33,689 nt of DNA from Bacillota bacterium (lineage in GTDB: Bacteria; Bacillota; DTU065): contig JAQVYS010000015.1 of the NCBI GenBank assembly GCA_028708605.1, positions 1 through 33,689 of the forward strand. The letters run 5' to 3'. Under the pieces are notes generated by a model. That model did not search any database, was not told where the DNA came from, and was given only the letters and a program-made list of their open reading frames with translations. This document shows, one piece after another, positions 13,936 through 22,503 of the stretch. The first letter of the stretch is position 1, and every line of letters starts with the position of its first letter. Made by a program: the position numbers and the translations under genes.

Positions 13936-15231
13936 TTATTTTGAAGTTAAGGTGTTAATAAAGCGAGCATACTCTCTCTGTTTTCTGGCCATCTCGTCAT
14001 TTGAAATATTAGCTGCTTTTCTCATCTCTTCTGCAGGGTCTGCACCAGTTATGACAACAGCTCTAGCTGCATTCATAATGTTTCTCTGGCTGATGATAAG
14101 GCCTAAAGCAAACAAAGGAGCTCGAGAGGCTTCAGCCTGAGTGTTAAGGATCTGGCGATGGGATTCAGGTAAAAATGATAAGGTGTTATATGCTTCCATA
14201 TTTGCTGGCTGGCGGATAATATGCAGTTGGTTCCACATCATATCTGCAAACTCTCTTTGAATACCAGCACTTAACCACCATTTTAAAAACTCAAAAGCCT
14301 CTTCTTTGTTTTGGGAGTTTTTAAACATTACATAAGGGTTTCCGCCAACATAAGCAGCATGGTTAATTGTACCGTCTTCGCGTTTTGTACCAGGAATTAA
14401 GCACAAATCCCATTTGCCTTTGAGATTTGGTGCGCCAAGAGTGATGTCGGAGTAGCCCCAGCTAATACCTACCAAAAATGGGTAATCGCCGCGACTCATA
14501 GCTTCAATAAAAGGCACGCTTTCTGTGGGGATGCCGTGCTTTGTAAACAGTTCAGTAAACTCAGTAAAGGCGTTAATTGCCTCTGGGGAGTCCCAAGTAG
14601 TTTTGGTGCGGTCAGCGTTTACTTCACGGATTCCATGCTGCCACATAAAGATGTAAGCGCCGAACCAGTCCGGAGTTAGATACCATGATGAGGAGCCTAC
14701 ATTCATACCGTTTGCTTGCATTTTAGGAAGAAGAGTTCTAACCTCGTCCCAAGTTGCAGGTACTTCCCAGCCGTTTTCGGCAAAAATGTCAGTACGATAA
14801 AAGGTGAGGGTTTGCCCAAAGCTTGCGTTTAATCCAAAACCAGTACCGTAATAATCTAACGATTCGTTTAGTCCTGGAAAGGCAGTGTTGAAGATCTTAT
14901 CATACTCTTCTTGGAACATCTCACGCATATCGACTAGTCCACCGCGAATGCCAAACTCCAAAGGCCATTCAGATCCAATAACCGCTAGGTCTGGCGTGTC
15001 ATTACTTGCCATAGCTAAGAGTACTTTGTTCCATTGATCAGATCCGCCAGGCATGGCGCTTATGTTGATTTTAATCCCTGTTTGAGGTGTGAATTTTTCT
15101 TCAATAAAGCTGTTCATAATTGCGATTTGCTCATTACTAGATGCTTGCCATATCTCTACAATGGCAGCATTTACAAGTGATGACGCAAATACTAAAATGA
15201 GAAATAAAGTAAGAAAACTCTTTTTGTACAT
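13936..15231 (-). CDS. Extracellular solute-binding protein of a sugar ABC transporter (orphan)
   Basis: The 431-residue family-1 solute-binding protein captures an oligosaccharide outside the cytoplasmic membrane for ABC import. It has a signal peptide (MYKKSFLTLFLILVFASSLVNAA) without a lipobox Cys. Then come IVEIWQASSNEQ, FTPQTGIKINI, PDLAVIGSEWPLEFGIRGGL, TFYRTDIFAENGWEVPATWDEV and the C-terminal half from KEEAFEFLKWWLS. It ends in the REYARFI tail shared by all four copies in this window. The ATG at 15231 is chosen for AGGAGG seven or so bases upstream. No permease or ATPase gene is adjacent; it stands alone with its own terminator. Substrate unknown. Closest sibling by eye is 23983-25257. 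Confidence 0.9.
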   Translation of the reverse strand: MYKKSFLTLFLILVFASSLVNAAIVEIWQASSNEQIAIMNSFIEEKFTPQTGIKINISAMPGGSDQWNKVLLAMASNDTPDLAVIGSEWPLEFGIRGGLVDMREMFQEEYDKIFNTAFPGLNESLDYYGTGFGLNASFGQTLTFYRTDIFAENGWEVPATWDEVRTLLPKMQANGMNVGSSSWYLTPDWFGAYIFMWQHGIREVNADRTKTTWDSPEAINAFTEFTELFTKHGIPTESVPFIEAMSRGDYPFLVGISWGYSDITLGAPNLKGKWDLCLIPGTKREDGTINHAAYVGGNPYVMFKNSQNKEEAFEFLKWWLSAGIQREFADMMWNQLHIIRQPANMEAYNTLSFLPESHRQILNTQAEASRAPLFALGLIISQRNIMNAARAVVITGADPAEEMRKAANISNDEMARKQREYARFINTLTSK

Positions 15232-15265
15232 GCTTTTTCCTCCTAGATAAATAAAATGCAATCAT

Positions 15266-15274
15266 AGTATAGCA
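15266..15274 (-). promoter_or_regulatory. Extended -10 promoter of the minus-strand solute-binding-protein gene
   Basis: On the minus strand TGCTATACT (extended -10, TGn plus TATACT) lies about 35 bases upstream of the ATG at 15231. The -35 region is T-rich but poor. Confidence 0.5.
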
Positions 15275-15530
15275 TACATGGCTGAGATGAAAAAGCTAAA
15301 GAGGAAAATTAAAAAAGGGCTAGCAACTGTTGGCAAGGTGTGTGGTTTAGAGAATAAACTAGGAAAAGTAATAAGAGTAGATATCGGTCTTAAACGTTTC
15401 TAGTTGCGAAATTAAAAAGAATCTGTTGCAAATAGCATCTATAACAAGACCTACCGTTTTCCAAAGGCAGGTTTGAAACAAGGTTTATGAGATTAACATA
15501 AGTCTTCTACTAAACTAAGGAGTGATGTAG
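15275..15530. other. Intergenic region between divergent binding-protein and GH2 genes
   Basis: No coding frame seen. TTAAACGTTTCTA around 15391-15403 contains the palindrome AAACGTTT, the core shape of LacI-family (including CcpA-like) operators. This is a weak, short match. AAGGAG near 15519-15524 is the ribosome binding site of the GH2 gene. Confidence 0.35.
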
Positions 15531-17249
15531 GTGATACCAAGGCCGGAACACCCACGCCCAGACCTATTACGTAAAGACTGGCAAAATCTTAACGGTATCT
15601 GGGGTTTTAGATTTGATTTTGGTGAAAGTGGTTATGAGGAAGAGGCTTTCTTAGGTAAAGGATTTGACTTAAAAATCAATGTGCCGTTTGCCCCTGAAAG
15701 TAAGCTTTCTGGTATCGGTTATACAGGTTTTATGAATAGTGTTTGGTATAAAAGGACCTTTACTATTCCAAGAAAATTTGAAAACCATCGGATTCTACTT
15801 CATTTTGGAGCAGTAGATTATGTTGCATCAGTCTATCTAAATGGTAATTTTTCTGGAGAACATAGAGGAGGCTATACCCCATTTAGAATCGATATCACAG
15901 GCTTCTTAAAAGATGGTGAAAACCTCTTAGTTTTAGGAGTAAAAGATAATAACAGGCTTGGCCTTCAACCTAGAGGTAAGCAAGCAAGTCACTTATACTC
16001 TTCAGGTTGCGACTATACCCGCACCACAGGAATCTGGCAGACAGTCTATTTGGAGTTCGTAAAGGATGGCTTTATCGATGATCTCCACATACAGCCAGAC
16101 TTTAATAACTGCCAAGTGACAATCTCTGGACTTATTAATAAGAAGGCTCCTGTTTCAAGGTCTAGAGGAAACCTTGCAGCTCAAGTGAGACTTGGCAGTG
16201 AGGTTGTAGGAGAGGGCAAGGTTGAGTTTTCTTGGGGAAAATTTCTTTTTACCATACCTCTTAATAGAAAGGTACCTTGGGATATTGGTCAGGGGCACCT
16301 CTATGATCTGGATCTTTACTACACAGACTCTGAAGGCTCGGTAGATTGTCTCCAGACCTATTTTGGTCTTAGAGCTCTCGAAATTGGTGATGGCAAGGTC
16401 TTCCTAAACAATAGACCAATCTTTCAGAGATTAGTCTTAGACCAAGGCTACTACAGAGATGGAATCTATACTGCCAAAGACGAAGCTTTGCTAAAAAAAG
16501 ATATAGAGCTTTCGCTAAAGCTTGGTTTTACTGGAGCAAGAATGCATCAAAAGGTTTTTGAACCAAGATACCTTTATTATGCAGATAAGCTAGGCTATCT
16601 AACATGGGCTGAATTTGGTAGTTGGGGGTTAAATCTTGATGAGAGGGCATGGAAGAACATCTTAGGCCAGTGGATAGAAACGGTTAAAAGAGACCGAAAT
16701 CACCCTTCAATTATCACTTGGTGCCCATTAAACGAGACATACGACGGTCAAGACAGAGAACTGCTTAAAGCGCTATATACTATAACCTATGATCTTGATG
16801 GTAGTCGCCCAGTAATTGATACAAGTGGTTATGTCCACGTAATAACTGATATCTATGATACCCATGACTATATTCAGGATATTGAATCCTATAAAAAACG
16901 CTTTCATAAAAAGGAATTACCAGTTAACTACCCGGAATTTGAAAAATACGAAGGCCAGCCATATATTGTAAGCGAATACGGCGGAATTTGGTGGAGTAAA
17001 TCAGATGAAAACAACTGGGGGTACGGAGATAGGCCCAAGTCGGAAGCGGAATTTATGGAAAGGTTAGATGGATTAACTACCACTCTCTTAGAATGCCCAA
17101 GGGTCTCTGGTTTTTGTTATACTCAGCTCTATGATGTAGAGCAGGAGGTTAACGGTCTTTTAGATTACGACCGAAATCCTAAGTTTTCTTATGAGTCAAT
17201 CCATGAAATTCTCACAAAAAAAGCAAAAATAGAAGAAACTAATCAATAA
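15531..17249 (+). CDS. Glycoside hydrolase family 2 (beta-glucuronidase/beta-galactosidase-like)
   Basis: Cytosolic retaining beta-glycosidase of 572 residues without signal peptide, expected to split imported oligosaccharides. It has an N-terminal jelly-roll domain (residues about 5-185, starting PRPEHPRPDLLRKDWQNLNG), an immunoglobulin-like domain (about 187-280) and a TIM barrel (about 285-565). In the barrel, RDRNHPSIITWCPLNE carries the acid/base Glu402 and YIVSEYGGIWW the nucleophile Glu482. Length and motifs are complete. GTG start at 15531 follows AAGGAG. It is divergent from one solute-binding protein and near three others, so they may serve the same glycan. The exact sugar (glucuronide, galactoside or other) cannot be read from the sequence. 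Confidence 0.92.
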   Translation: MIPRPEHPRPDLLRKDWQNLNGIWGFRFDFGESGYEEEAFLGKGFDLKINVPFAPESKLSGIGYTGFMNSVWYKRTFTIPRKFENHRILLHFGAVDYVASVYLNGNFSGEHRGGYTPFRIDITGFLKDGENLLVLGVKDNNRLGLQPRGKQASHLYSSGCDYTRTTGIWQTVYLEFVKDGFIDDLHIQPDFNNCQVTISGLINKKAPVSRSRGNLAAQVRLGSEVVGEGKVEFSWGKFLFTIPLNRKVPWDIGQGHLYDLDLYYTDSEGSVDCLQTYFGLRALEIGDGKVFLNNRPIFQRLVLDQGYYRDGIYTAKDEALLKKDIELSLKLGFTGARMHQKVFEPRYLYYADKLGYLTWAEFGSWGLNLDERAWKNILGQWIETVKRDRNHPSIITWCPLNETYDGQDRELLKALYTITYDLDGSRPVIDTSGYVHVITDIYDTHDYIQDIESYKKRFHKKELPVNYPEFEKYEGQPYIVSEYGGIWWSKSDENNWGYGDRPKSEAEFMERLDGLTTTLLECPRVSGFCYTQLYDVEQEVNGLLDYDRNPKFSYESIHEILTKKAKIEETNQ

Positions 17250-17250
17250 T

Positions 17251-17296
17251 AAAAAAGGAGAGCTCATAGTTCTTAACACTAAGTGCTCTCTTTTTT
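17251..17296. terminator. Bidirectional terminator between GH2 and TetR genes
   Basis: AAAAAAGGAGAGC (17251-17263) pairs with GCTCTCTTTTTT (17285-17296) with one bulge or wobble. A/T runs on both sides serve the two convergent genes. Confidence 0.8.
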
Positions 17297-17306
17297 CGTG
17301 TTAAAT

Positions 17307-17963
17307 TTATCTTGAAAAGGCTGCAAGTAAAATGTTGACAAAATAATCGATTGCTGGCTTTATCTTTGCAAGTTTATGCTCATTGGGAAGTTCCTTATCT
17401 AATACTAGTTCTAGATAAGGTCTTCCAGACTGCTTTTCGAAATATTCGCCGATCATCGTATCGAAACGATTAATTAAGTAGCCTGCGGCTTCGATATCAG
17501 TATCTCTTTTGATTAAATTATGTAAAACAGCGTTTTTACAAAACTCAACGTAGAAACTGTCACTTTGCTTTTTGACACTTAAGAGAAAGTTATCTAGTTC
17601 ATCATTTTCTACTTCACTGGCAGTATTTACAAGAAGTTTGCCATGAATAGGTTTTTGAAAGTCAAAGACTCTTCCTAAGGTAAAAAGCTCGGTAAGAACA
17701 GTCTTAAGCAATGTTGCATCTTCTGAGAGGTGCAAGGCAATAAAAAGATATTTTTCTTTAGCGGCATACAAGACCAGATATTCATAGAGGTCTCTTTTAT
17801 TTTCAAAATACTGATAAATACTTCCCTTTGCAATATCAGCCCCTGCAACTATTCTGTTTAGGGAGGCAGCCCTGTACTCATAATCAGCAAACTCTTGGAG
17901 AGCTACATCAATGAACTTTTGGCGTTTCTTTTCGTTGAGGTTAAGAAATGTTGGTTTAGGCAC
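17307..17963 (-). CDS. TetR/AcrR family transcriptional regulator
   Basis: The 218-residue DNA-binding repressor type protein has an N-terminal helix-turn-helix: RQKFIDVALQEFADYEYRAA, then LNRIVAGADIAKGSIYQYFENKRDLYEYLV (about residues 14-62), the standard TetR pattern. The C-terminal ligand-binding and dimerisation part is unremarkable. Start is the GTG at 17963, with AGAGGTGAT seven bases upstream. The upstream extension would run into the divergent gene and has no ribosome site. It is divergent from the solute-binding protein at 18124. A palindrome in the spacer of its own promoter (18001-18020) suggests autoregulation and possibly control of the neighbour. Inducer unknown. Confidence 0.88.
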   Translation of the reverse strand: MPKPTFLNLNEKKRQKFIDVALQEFADYEYRAASLNRIVAGADIAKGSIYQYFENKRDLYEYLVLYAAKEKYLFIALHLSEDATLLKTVLTELFTLGRVFDFQKPIHGKLLVNTASEVENDELDNFLLSVKKQSDSFYVEFCKNAVLHNLIKRDTDIEAAGYLINRFDTMIGEYFEKQSGRPYLELVLDKELPNEHKLAKIKPAIDYFVNILLAAFSR

Positions 17964-17994
17964 ATAAATCACCTCTACATAGACCTTTTCTTTA

Positions 17995-18000
17995 AGTATA
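17995..18000 (-). promoter_or_regulatory. -10 box of the TetR gene promoter
   Basis: TATACT on the minus strand, with ATGCCA as a weak -35 17 bases further upstream (18018-18023). The spacer between them is filled by the palindrome at 18001-18020. Confidence 0.45.
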
Positions 18001-18020
18001 CCAAATAATTCCATTATTGG
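18001..18020. promoter_or_regulatory. Candidate TetR operator
   Basis: CCAAATAATTCCATTATTGG is an imperfect palindrome: arms CCA(A)ATAAT and ATTATTGG with one extra A. It sits in the intergenic space of the divergent tetR and binding-protein genes and inside the tetR promoter spacer, where a bound repressor would block RNA polymerase. Confidence 0.45.
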
Positions 18021-18123
18021 CATAGTAGATTTAGTTTGCATCAAACATAATACTCGGCTAAAAAAAGGAAATTGGCAGGCTAGACGGTAAATAGTCAAAA
18101 GAAGAAATTTAGGGGGAGTAATT

Positions 18124-19398
18124 ATGAAAAGGATTTTGCCAATCTTACTTATCATGTTAATTTTAAGCTTCAGCATTTATGCCGAAAAGATTGTTCTTTG
18201 GACATGGTACGAGGGTGTCCTTGGAGCAATCTTAAGAGATTTAATCAACGAAGAATTCACACCTCAAACAGGAATAGAAGTCGAAGTATTAACTGTACCA
18301 ATTCAGGATATTAATAGTAAACTAATCATGGCACATATCGGCGGAGATGCCCCAGATATAGTAGAACTATATTCTAATCAGGTTGTGGAGCTAGGGGTTA
18401 GGGGAGCTCTTTATAATCTGATGGAGATTCCAGACATTAACAGTGCTATTGATCAAGTCTATCCCCAGTATTTAACGCAGCTCTCTTACAGAAACGCACT
18501 CTTTGGTCTACCAGGCGAAAACAATTGGCTAATGACCTATTACCGCGAAGATATCTTTAATGAGCATGGGTTAGATGCGCCAGAGACTTGGGATGATGTA
18601 AGAGATCTTTCTATTAAGCTTCTAGCAAGAGATATGGGTATGTATTATAACTTTGTTGGCGATGCTATCACCGTAAACACAAATAGACTTTTACCGTTTC
18701 TATTTCAAAGAGACTCTGATCTCTATAATCTAGCTGGAGACGGGTCAAACTTAGATTCAAAAGAGGCAATAGCAGCTTTTTCAGAGTACTGTGCTTTATA
18801 TACTGATAGCAAAATGCGTCTAGAAGATCCAATTGAAACTACTTTTATCAGTGGGGAAACGCCTCTGCTTTTTGCTCAAAGCTACCGCTATTCGGTCTTT
18901 GAGAGAATAGCTCCTAACCTTGTGGGCAAATGGTCTATTAAAGAGCTTCCAGGCACACCGAAAAGATCAGGTAAGATAGATCATACAAATGCAAGTACCT
19001 GCCTTGCCTGGGCGATGCCAGCTTCTATCAAAAATAAAGATGCAGCCTTTAAATTATTAAAATGGTTAACCTCAAGTGAGACCACAGGTAGATTTATGCT
19101 CTTGGCAAACCAATCTTCAGAAAAATGGCGTTTGTTCTTTGCGTCAAAGGATACTCTAGATAATGCTCTCTTTCCAGAAGGACATTTAGAGGTAGCTACC
19201 AGAGGCTTAGAAAATAGTGGCGTGCAAAGAGCGGTTATCGGTGGTTATATCGCAGATCGGTACATTGATTTTGCTTTTAACAGAGTTATTCTCCAAGGAG
19301 AAGACCCAGAAGTAGCAATTAGAGACGCTGCAAAGGAATCTACTATGGAGATCCAAAAAAAGCTTAGAGAGTTTGCAAGATTTATTGATAATCTATAA
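18124..19398 (+). CDS. Extracellular solute-binding protein of a sugar ABC transporter (orphan)
   Basis: The 424-residue family-1 binding protein starts with a signal peptide ending SFSIYA before EKIVLWTW, again without a lipobox. Conserved parts are EEFTPQTGIEVEV, GGDAPDIVELYSNQVVELG, LPGENNWLMTYYREDIF, APETWDDV and AAFKLLKWLTSSET. The C-terminal tail is KLREFARFIDNL. The start ATG follows GGGGGAG. The gene diverges from the TetR regulator and ends at its own terminator, so it is monocistronic with no permeases. Closest sibling by eye is 22504-23790 (both begin AEKI-V-W and share the region around VVELGVRGAL/VIELGMRGAL). Ligand unknown; the GH2 enzyme nearby suggests an oligosaccharide. Confidence 0.9.
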   Translation: MKRILPILLIMLILSFSIYAEKIVLWTWYEGVLGAILRDLINEEFTPQTGIEVEVLTVPIQDINSKLIMAHIGGDAPDIVELYSNQVVELGVRGALYNLMEIPDINSAIDQVYPQYLTQLSYRNALFGLPGENNWLMTYYREDIFNEHGLDAPETWDDVRDLSIKLLARDMGMYYNFVGDAITVNTNRLLPFLFQRDSDLYNLAGDGSNLDSKEAIAAFSEYCALYTDSKMRLEDPIETTFISGETPLLFAQSYRYSVFERIAPNLVGKWSIKELPGTPKRSGKIDHTNASTCLAWAMPASIKNKDAAFKLLKWLTSSETTGRFMLLANQSSEKWRLFFASKDTLDNALFPEGHLEVATRGLENSGVQRAVIGGYIADRYIDFAFNRVILQGEDPEVAIRDAAKESTMEIQKKLREFARFIDNL

Positions 19399-19410
19399 AA
19401 GTAAAGTTTC

Positions 19411-19440
19411 AAGGCTGCTAGCTTGCTAGCAGCCTTGTTG
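19411..19440 (+). terminator. Terminator of the solute-binding-protein gene
   Basis: A perfect 12-bp stem, AAGGCTGCTAGC with GCTAGCAGCCTT, has a two-base loop and lies 12 bases after the stop. The T run behind it is weak. Confidence 0.7.
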
Positions 19441-19535
19441 GTTACAAGCTTTTTTTGAAGGAAGAAGATTAGGTTTTGGGGAATTAAGTCTATGAATGAA
19501 AAAATACACAGAGATTAGTAGGAAGTGACTCAGAA

Positions 19536-20192
19536 GTGAAGGTTGTTGTATTTGGAGATAGTATAACTAAAGGTGTCTATGTAAGTGAGGAGGAAAACTT
19601 TACTTTTCTAATTCAAAAAGAGACAGGCTTTAATGTTTTTAACCGCGGGGTCCCAGGAAACAACACAAGTCAAGCTCTGTTAAGGTTTAAGGAGGACGTT
19701 TTAGATCTAAAACCTGATCTAGTAATTATTGAATTTGGGATGAATGACCATTTTCTTATAGAAGAAAACTCTCATCAAGTCTCTCCTGAAACTTTCAAAA
19801 GTAACCTAACTGAGATTATTAAAAGGTGTAAAGTCCAAGGCGCAAAGACTCTTATTATGACAATTCATCCAATTCTAGAAGGCGATGATAATCATTACTA
19901 CTATAGTAGACACAAAAAAGAGCTTTACAAAGACTATAGAGGAGCAAACCAGTTAATTAAGCTCTATAACAAAATCATTAAACAGTGTGCTTTAGAAACT
20001 GAATCTACCTTAATTGACGTAGAAAGGTATTTTGAATATATAATAAAAAAAGGAGAGCTTTTGGAGAATCTACTTGTAAGCCTTAAGAGCTCTAATTTAA
20101 ACGATGGTGTTCATCCAACAGCTTTAGGTCACAGGCTTTATGCTAAAGCAGCAATTGATGCATTAAATGAAGTGGGCTTTGTAAATAAGTAA
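19536..20192 (+). CDS. SGNH/GDSL hydrolase (esterase/lipase-like)
   Basis: The 218-residue cytosolic hydrolase has all four SGNH blocks: GDSITKG with nucleophile Ser9, NRGVPGNNT (Gly block II), EFGMND (Asn of block III), and DGVHPTALGH with Asp190 and His193 as the rest of the triad. No signal peptide. Family members remove acetyl or other acyl groups from sugars, lipids or thioesters, so a deacetylase of glycan fragments would suit the neighbourhood. GTG start after AGGAAGTG. The membrane alpha/beta hydrolase begins 16 bases after the stop, so the two form an operon. Confidence 0.85.
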   Translation: MKVVVFGDSITKGVYVSEEENFTFLIQKETGFNVFNRGVPGNNTSQALLRFKEDVLDLKPDLVIIEFGMNDHFLIEENSHQVSPETFKSNLTEIIKRCKVQGAKTLIMTIHPILEGDDNHYYYSRHKKELYKDYRGANQLIKLYNKIIKQCALETESTLIDVERYFEYIIKKGELLENLLVSLKSSNLNDGVHPTALGHRLYAKAAIDALNEVGFVNK

Positions 20193-20208
20193 ACTTGGAG
20201 GGAAAAGG

Positions 20209-22224
20209 GTGTATTACAAAAGAAAAAAAACAACCTATCTGCCGTTTAATTTAGACTTACAGGTCCAAGTGCTGTTCGCAGCAGCAGCTCTTTTTGGCAG
20301 CTTTGTGGTAATTGTACTAGCACTAGGGCTCCTGTCACCTGAATCTTTAGGGTGGTCATTTGTAAAAAACACTACTCTTTGGTTTATTAGCCTTTGGTTT
20401 ATTATCTCGATTGTTTTAGGACTTTTTCGAAAAACACCTCTTTTACTTACTTCGGGATTAATAGCACTTTTATTAACGGTTATCTCTGGGCTTGTCTTTT
20501 TTAAAAGAGGCCTTTACGTTGAAGACATTTTGGTTGCATTTCCTATTCTTATACTTTGGTCATTGATCTATTATTTCTTTGAGCGATACAGAAAAGGCAA
20601 AAATCTAAGATTCGTTTGTCTTGCTTGCTCTGTTTTGTGTTTAGTAGGGCTGGTTGCTTGGATAGCCTTTTTAGTCTATCCTGTAAAAGCTAATAATGTA
20701 ATCACCGTATCTATGCCAGAGAGTGTAGCAAAAGAATATAAAGAACTCACAGAAAAAGGTTCGTATTCATTTAGCGAATTCACGATTAATGGTGACGTAG
20801 CTGGCTCTTTGAAGGTAGATGATTTAGATCTACAAGAGATAGATCCTATGATAAATCCAATTAAACCTCTAGGTAAGGTCTACCTTCCAGAAGGAGGAGA
20901 CGGGCGCTATCCTGTTGTTTTTATTAACTTAAATAGCTTCTTTTATAGAGACAAAGATTTTGCTTATTTAGCAGAGCATCTTGCTTCTAAAGGCTATGCT
21001 ACTATTATCTCACCACTTTATCTTGAACAAAGGCTTGTCGAGACTAACGATATAGATTGGTTAAGAGGGCTTTTGATAATAAAATACCTACACAATCTTG
21101 CTAACTCTTTCGGAAACGCGCAACTTGATCTTGGAAATGTTGCATTTCTAAGCTTTGGAGATGCAATAAATGCCACAAGCAGTGCTTGTTATATTCTGCA
21201 AGAAAAAGTTTACCCTCCTACAGGAAAATTTCCTATAACAGATGATATTTCTGTAAAGACTCTGCTTGCAATTGCGCCTTTAGACCAAAGTTTTGAAAGT
21301 CACCTTAGAAACCTGAACTACATTGCAGTATCAGGAGGACAGGATCCTTACGCAAACCTAGATAACGATCCAATCTATAATAAGGTTGTGTATGATTCCA
21401 AAGAGACACTGTTAAAGTCTCAGATATATTTACAAGATGCAAACCACAGTTACTTTCTAAAGAATATCCCAGGAATGAATTTTCCAGGTTTTCTGCTTTT
21501 TAAGAGAGACTCTGTCTTAGAGGCAAAGAACCAAAAGCAGGTCTTAAAAGCGGTAGTTACAGCTGCAATGCTCCTCTCTTTCGATAACACAAATCTTTCT
21601 ACTTTTTTCAAAAATAACGATATTGAGAAGCTCTATCCAGACCTAAAAACCACTATGCGCACCCAAATTGCAGGAGATGTCCTTATAACTAACTTTGATT
21701 CTGGTTATAGCTTAAATAGCTTTATCTACGAAAACGCAAAGCTAAAAATTGAAAGTCCCAAGGATTGGTATATCAAGGATCTTGGACAAAACCAAGCTTT
21801 ATTTGTCGAGGCGACAGAGGAGACTTATTTAGAACTAGTTCTACCTGACTCTTTTAGTAAGGATGTAGGACTTAATTCTAAAAGCTCTTTAGCGTTTTCT
21901 TTGGCAAATGTCAAAGACCTGGATCTAAGTGACGTTTATATTGAGATTGAAACAAAGAAGGGAGGTAGTCATAGATGTAGTTTGAGGGATATCAAGGAGC
22001 TACCTAAGGCTAGCTCTAGTAAACCTTATAAACTAGAAATTTTAAATCAGTATGTCAAAGAACCGGTTTTTTTCGAAACTTATGCGATACCGCTTTATCT
22101 TTTCTTTTCTGGAAATGACTATCATCCATGGCAAGATTTGCATAGAGTAAAAGTTACTGTTGTTCCAGAACTTGATAAAACAGCTACATTTTTAATTGAT
22201 GATATCTGCTTTAGAGAGCTGTGA
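20209..22224 (+). CDS. Membrane protein with C-terminal alpha/beta-hydrolase domain
   Basis: The protein has 671 residues. The N-terminal 160 residues hold about five transmembrane segments (roughly 20-44, 53-73, 77-97, 103-124, 135-158). Residues about 220-450 look like an alpha/beta hydrolase of the dienelactone-hydrolase/platelet-activating-factor type: GKVYLPEGGDGRYPVVFIN, LAEHLASKGYATIISP, then the elbow FLSFGDA with Ser315, GGQDPY with Asp379 and DANHSYF with His413. In the elbow the first Gly of GxSxG is replaced by Phe. Residues 470-671 form a C-terminal beta-rich domain possibly binding carbohydrate. GTG start after GGAGGG. It lies 16 bases downstream of the SGNH hydrolase. Substrate unknown. 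Confidence 0.7.
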   Translation: MYYKRKKTTYLPFNLDLQVQVLFAAAALFGSFVVIVLALGLLSPESLGWSFVKNTTLWFISLWFIISIVLGLFRKTPLLLTSGLIALLLTVISGLVFFKRGLYVEDILVAFPILILWSLIYYFFERYRKGKNLRFVCLACSVLCLVGLVAWIAFLVYPVKANNVITVSMPESVAKEYKELTEKGSYSFSEFTINGDVAGSLKVDDLDLQEIDPMINPIKPLGKVYLPEGGDGRYPVVFINLNSFFYRDKDFAYLAEHLASKGYATIISPLYLEQRLVETNDIDWLRGLLIIKYLHNLANSFGNAQLDLGNVAFLSFGDAINATSSACYILQEKVYPPTGKFPITDDISVKTLLAIAPLDQSFESHLRNLNYIAVSGGQDPYANLDNDPIYNKVVYDSKETLLKSQIYLQDANHSYFLKNIPGMNFPGFLLFKRDSVLEAKNQKQVLKAVVTAAMLLSFDNTNLSTFFKNNDIEKLYPDLKTTMRTQIAGDVLITNFDSGYSLNSFIYENAKLKIESPKDWYIKDLGQNQALFVEATEETYLELVLPDSFSKDVGLNSKSSLAFSLANVKDLDLSDVYIEIETKKGGSHRCSLRDIKELPKASSSKPYKLEILNQYVKEPVFFETYAIPLYLFFSGNDYHPWQDLHRVKVTVVPELDKTATFLIDDICFREL

Positions 22225-22503
22225 TCAAAGCGCCTGAGAGTAAGTAAAGACTATTTGCATATTATTTCATTGTTTTTGTTTATTACAAGAAGAAAATATG
22301 AGGTAACATTATGATTGAGCGATTATAAATACTTCTCAGGAAATAGTTCAAAGGATATAAAAAGTTTTATCAGACTAAAGCTTAGGTTTACGGCCTTATA
22401 ACAAATAAAGCGATCGTTAGGAGATTGTTAGAAATGAGGTGGTTTTTCTTACACTAATCAACTGGACTTATCACTGTTATTTTTCTTGGGGGGAAATATA
22501 AAA
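22225..22503. other. Intergenic leader of the third solute-binding-protein gene
   Basis: No gene seen. CCTGAGA (about 22232-22238) and TCTCAGG (about 22333-22339) are complementary across roughly 95 bases and might close a long-range stem. No known riboswitch signature was recognised. GGGGGG at 22488-22493 is the ribosome binding site of the next gene. Confidence 0.35.

Noticed and set aside
22232-22339. Possible riboswitch in the leader of the third binding-protein gene
   Set aside because: Only one pair of complementary 7-mers about 95 bases apart was seen, and no conserved core of a known class.
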